Source of the DNA: Mangrovimicrobium sp033283385
GTDB taxonomy: Bacteria; Pseudomonadota; Gammaproteobacteria; Pseudomonadales; Halieaceae
Reading direction: 5' to 3'
Length of the DNA stretch: 64,000 nt
Assembly: GCA_033283385.1 (NCBI GenBank)
Contig: JAWMQQ010000001.1
Span: 2,108,001 to 2,172,000 of the forward strand
Position numbers and translations under genes: made by a program. Below the pieces are notes generated by a model that worked only from the letters and a program-made list of their open reading frames with translations, had not been told where the DNA came from and did not search any database. Every line of letters begins with the position of its first letter. The stretch's first letter is position 1. Shown one piece after another: positions 63,577-64,000 of the stretch.

Positions 63577-64000
63577 ATGAAAAAAGCACAGTTTGACCCG
63601 GGCGACGCCATTGCCGGCTCCCGCAGCTACCCGGAGCCGCACAACGAAAAGCTCGCCGGCCGCACGTCCTGGCGGGTCGGCAAGCAGTTCGGGCTGACCC
63701 AGTTCGGCGTCAACCGGGTCGAGCTCGCGCCAGGCGCCTGGTCGTCCCAGCGCCACTGGCACCGCATCAACGACGAGGTGGTCGTCGTTATTTCCGGCGA
63801 GCTCACCGCGGTGACCGGCGAGGGTGAAGTGGTGCTCGGGCCGGGCGACTGCATCGCCTTCAAGGCGGGCGTGGAAAACGCCCACCACCTGCAGAATCGC
63901 GGGAGCGAGGTCGCCGTGTTCTACGATATCGGCGGCAACGACCCCACCGATGTGTCCACCTTTCCCGATATGGGCTACAAGGCGCGCATCAGGATGGCCC
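63577..64000 (+). CDS. Cupin-domain protein (cut by window end)
   Basis: The frame opens at ATG 63577 and runs through the window end, at least 141 residues. The first cupin motif is PGAWSSQRHWHRINDEVVVVISG with metal-binding HWH and Glu, and the second is GPGDCIAFKAGVENAHHLQNRG with its His. It is a single conserved beta-barrel of the RmlC-like cupin type. Downstream of a hydrolase gene it may be a dioxygenase, isomerase or binding protein; the sequence does not decide. Confidence 0.88.
   Translation, partial: MKKAQFDPGDAIAGSRSYPEPHNEKLAGRTSWRVGKQFGLTQFGVNRVELAPGAWSSQRHWHRINDEVVVVISGELTAVTGEGEVVLGPGDCIAFKAGVENAHHLQNRGSEVAVFYDIGGNDPTDVSTFPDMGYKARIRMA

Overview
The window looks like chromosomal DNA of a GC-rich, aerobic, probably marine gammaproteobacterium, perhaps near the OM60/Halieaceae or Spongiibacteraceae group. 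This rests on gene content only: several class I cytochrome P450s with 2Fe-2S ferredoxins, large TonB-dependent receptors, a cyoABCD quinol oxidase with RegBA, and the Mla and Trk systems. No rRNA or tRNA gene was seen.

Layout. 1-9.7 kb: a lipid, terpenoid or steroid-like catabolic island with two P450s (one cut by the window edge), a TonB receptor, two SnoaL-like proteins, a short-chain dehydrogenase/epimerase, a dienelactone hydrolase and an aldo/keto reductase. It closes with a block of inverted GTAGGAGCCTGCT repeats. 9.9-16.6 kb: a respiratory operon on the minus strand, cyoABCD-SURF1-regB-regA, with an MFS transporter divergent from it. 18.3-22.5 kb: a two-gene RND efflux operon. 22.5-30 kb: a minus-strand module in which a Tat-exported L-amino-acid-oxidase-like flavoprotein, a secreted dihaem cytochrome c, a secreted RidA imine deaminase, a TauE/SafE permease and a Tat-exported PLP aminotransferase follow a TonB receptor. 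A CadC/ToxR-like membrane regulator is divergent from it. I read this as a periplasmic amino-acid oxidation pathway, and it is the most interesting system in the window.

32.5-37.0 kb: a visibly AT-richer island of small minus-strand genes (CPBP protease, alpha/beta hydrolase, small unknowns, a HigBA-type toxin-antitoxin pair) separated by integron attC sites. No integrase is visible, so it is a cassette cluster lacking its integrase. 37.3-42.6 kb: trkH-trkA-mlaFEDCB. 42.8-44.9 kb: a NADAR glycosidase gene coupled to a P450 and a ferredoxin. 44.9-50.5 kb: recQ and housekeeping genes (DUF2058, enoyl-CoA hydratase-like, CPXCG protein, LysE exporter, sdaA). 50.6-52.9 kb: TetR, P450 and ferredoxin. 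53.0 kb: a probable orphan small RNA. 53.1-64 kb: secreted protein, nudC, lysine/arginine decarboxylase, Bax-like lipoprotein, S10 carboxypeptidase-like protein, Kef antiporter, an OB-fold DUF3127 protein with an SSB-like tail, an alpha/beta hydrolase and a cupin cut by the window end.

All family names come from reading the translated sequence and recalled motifs; no database search was run.
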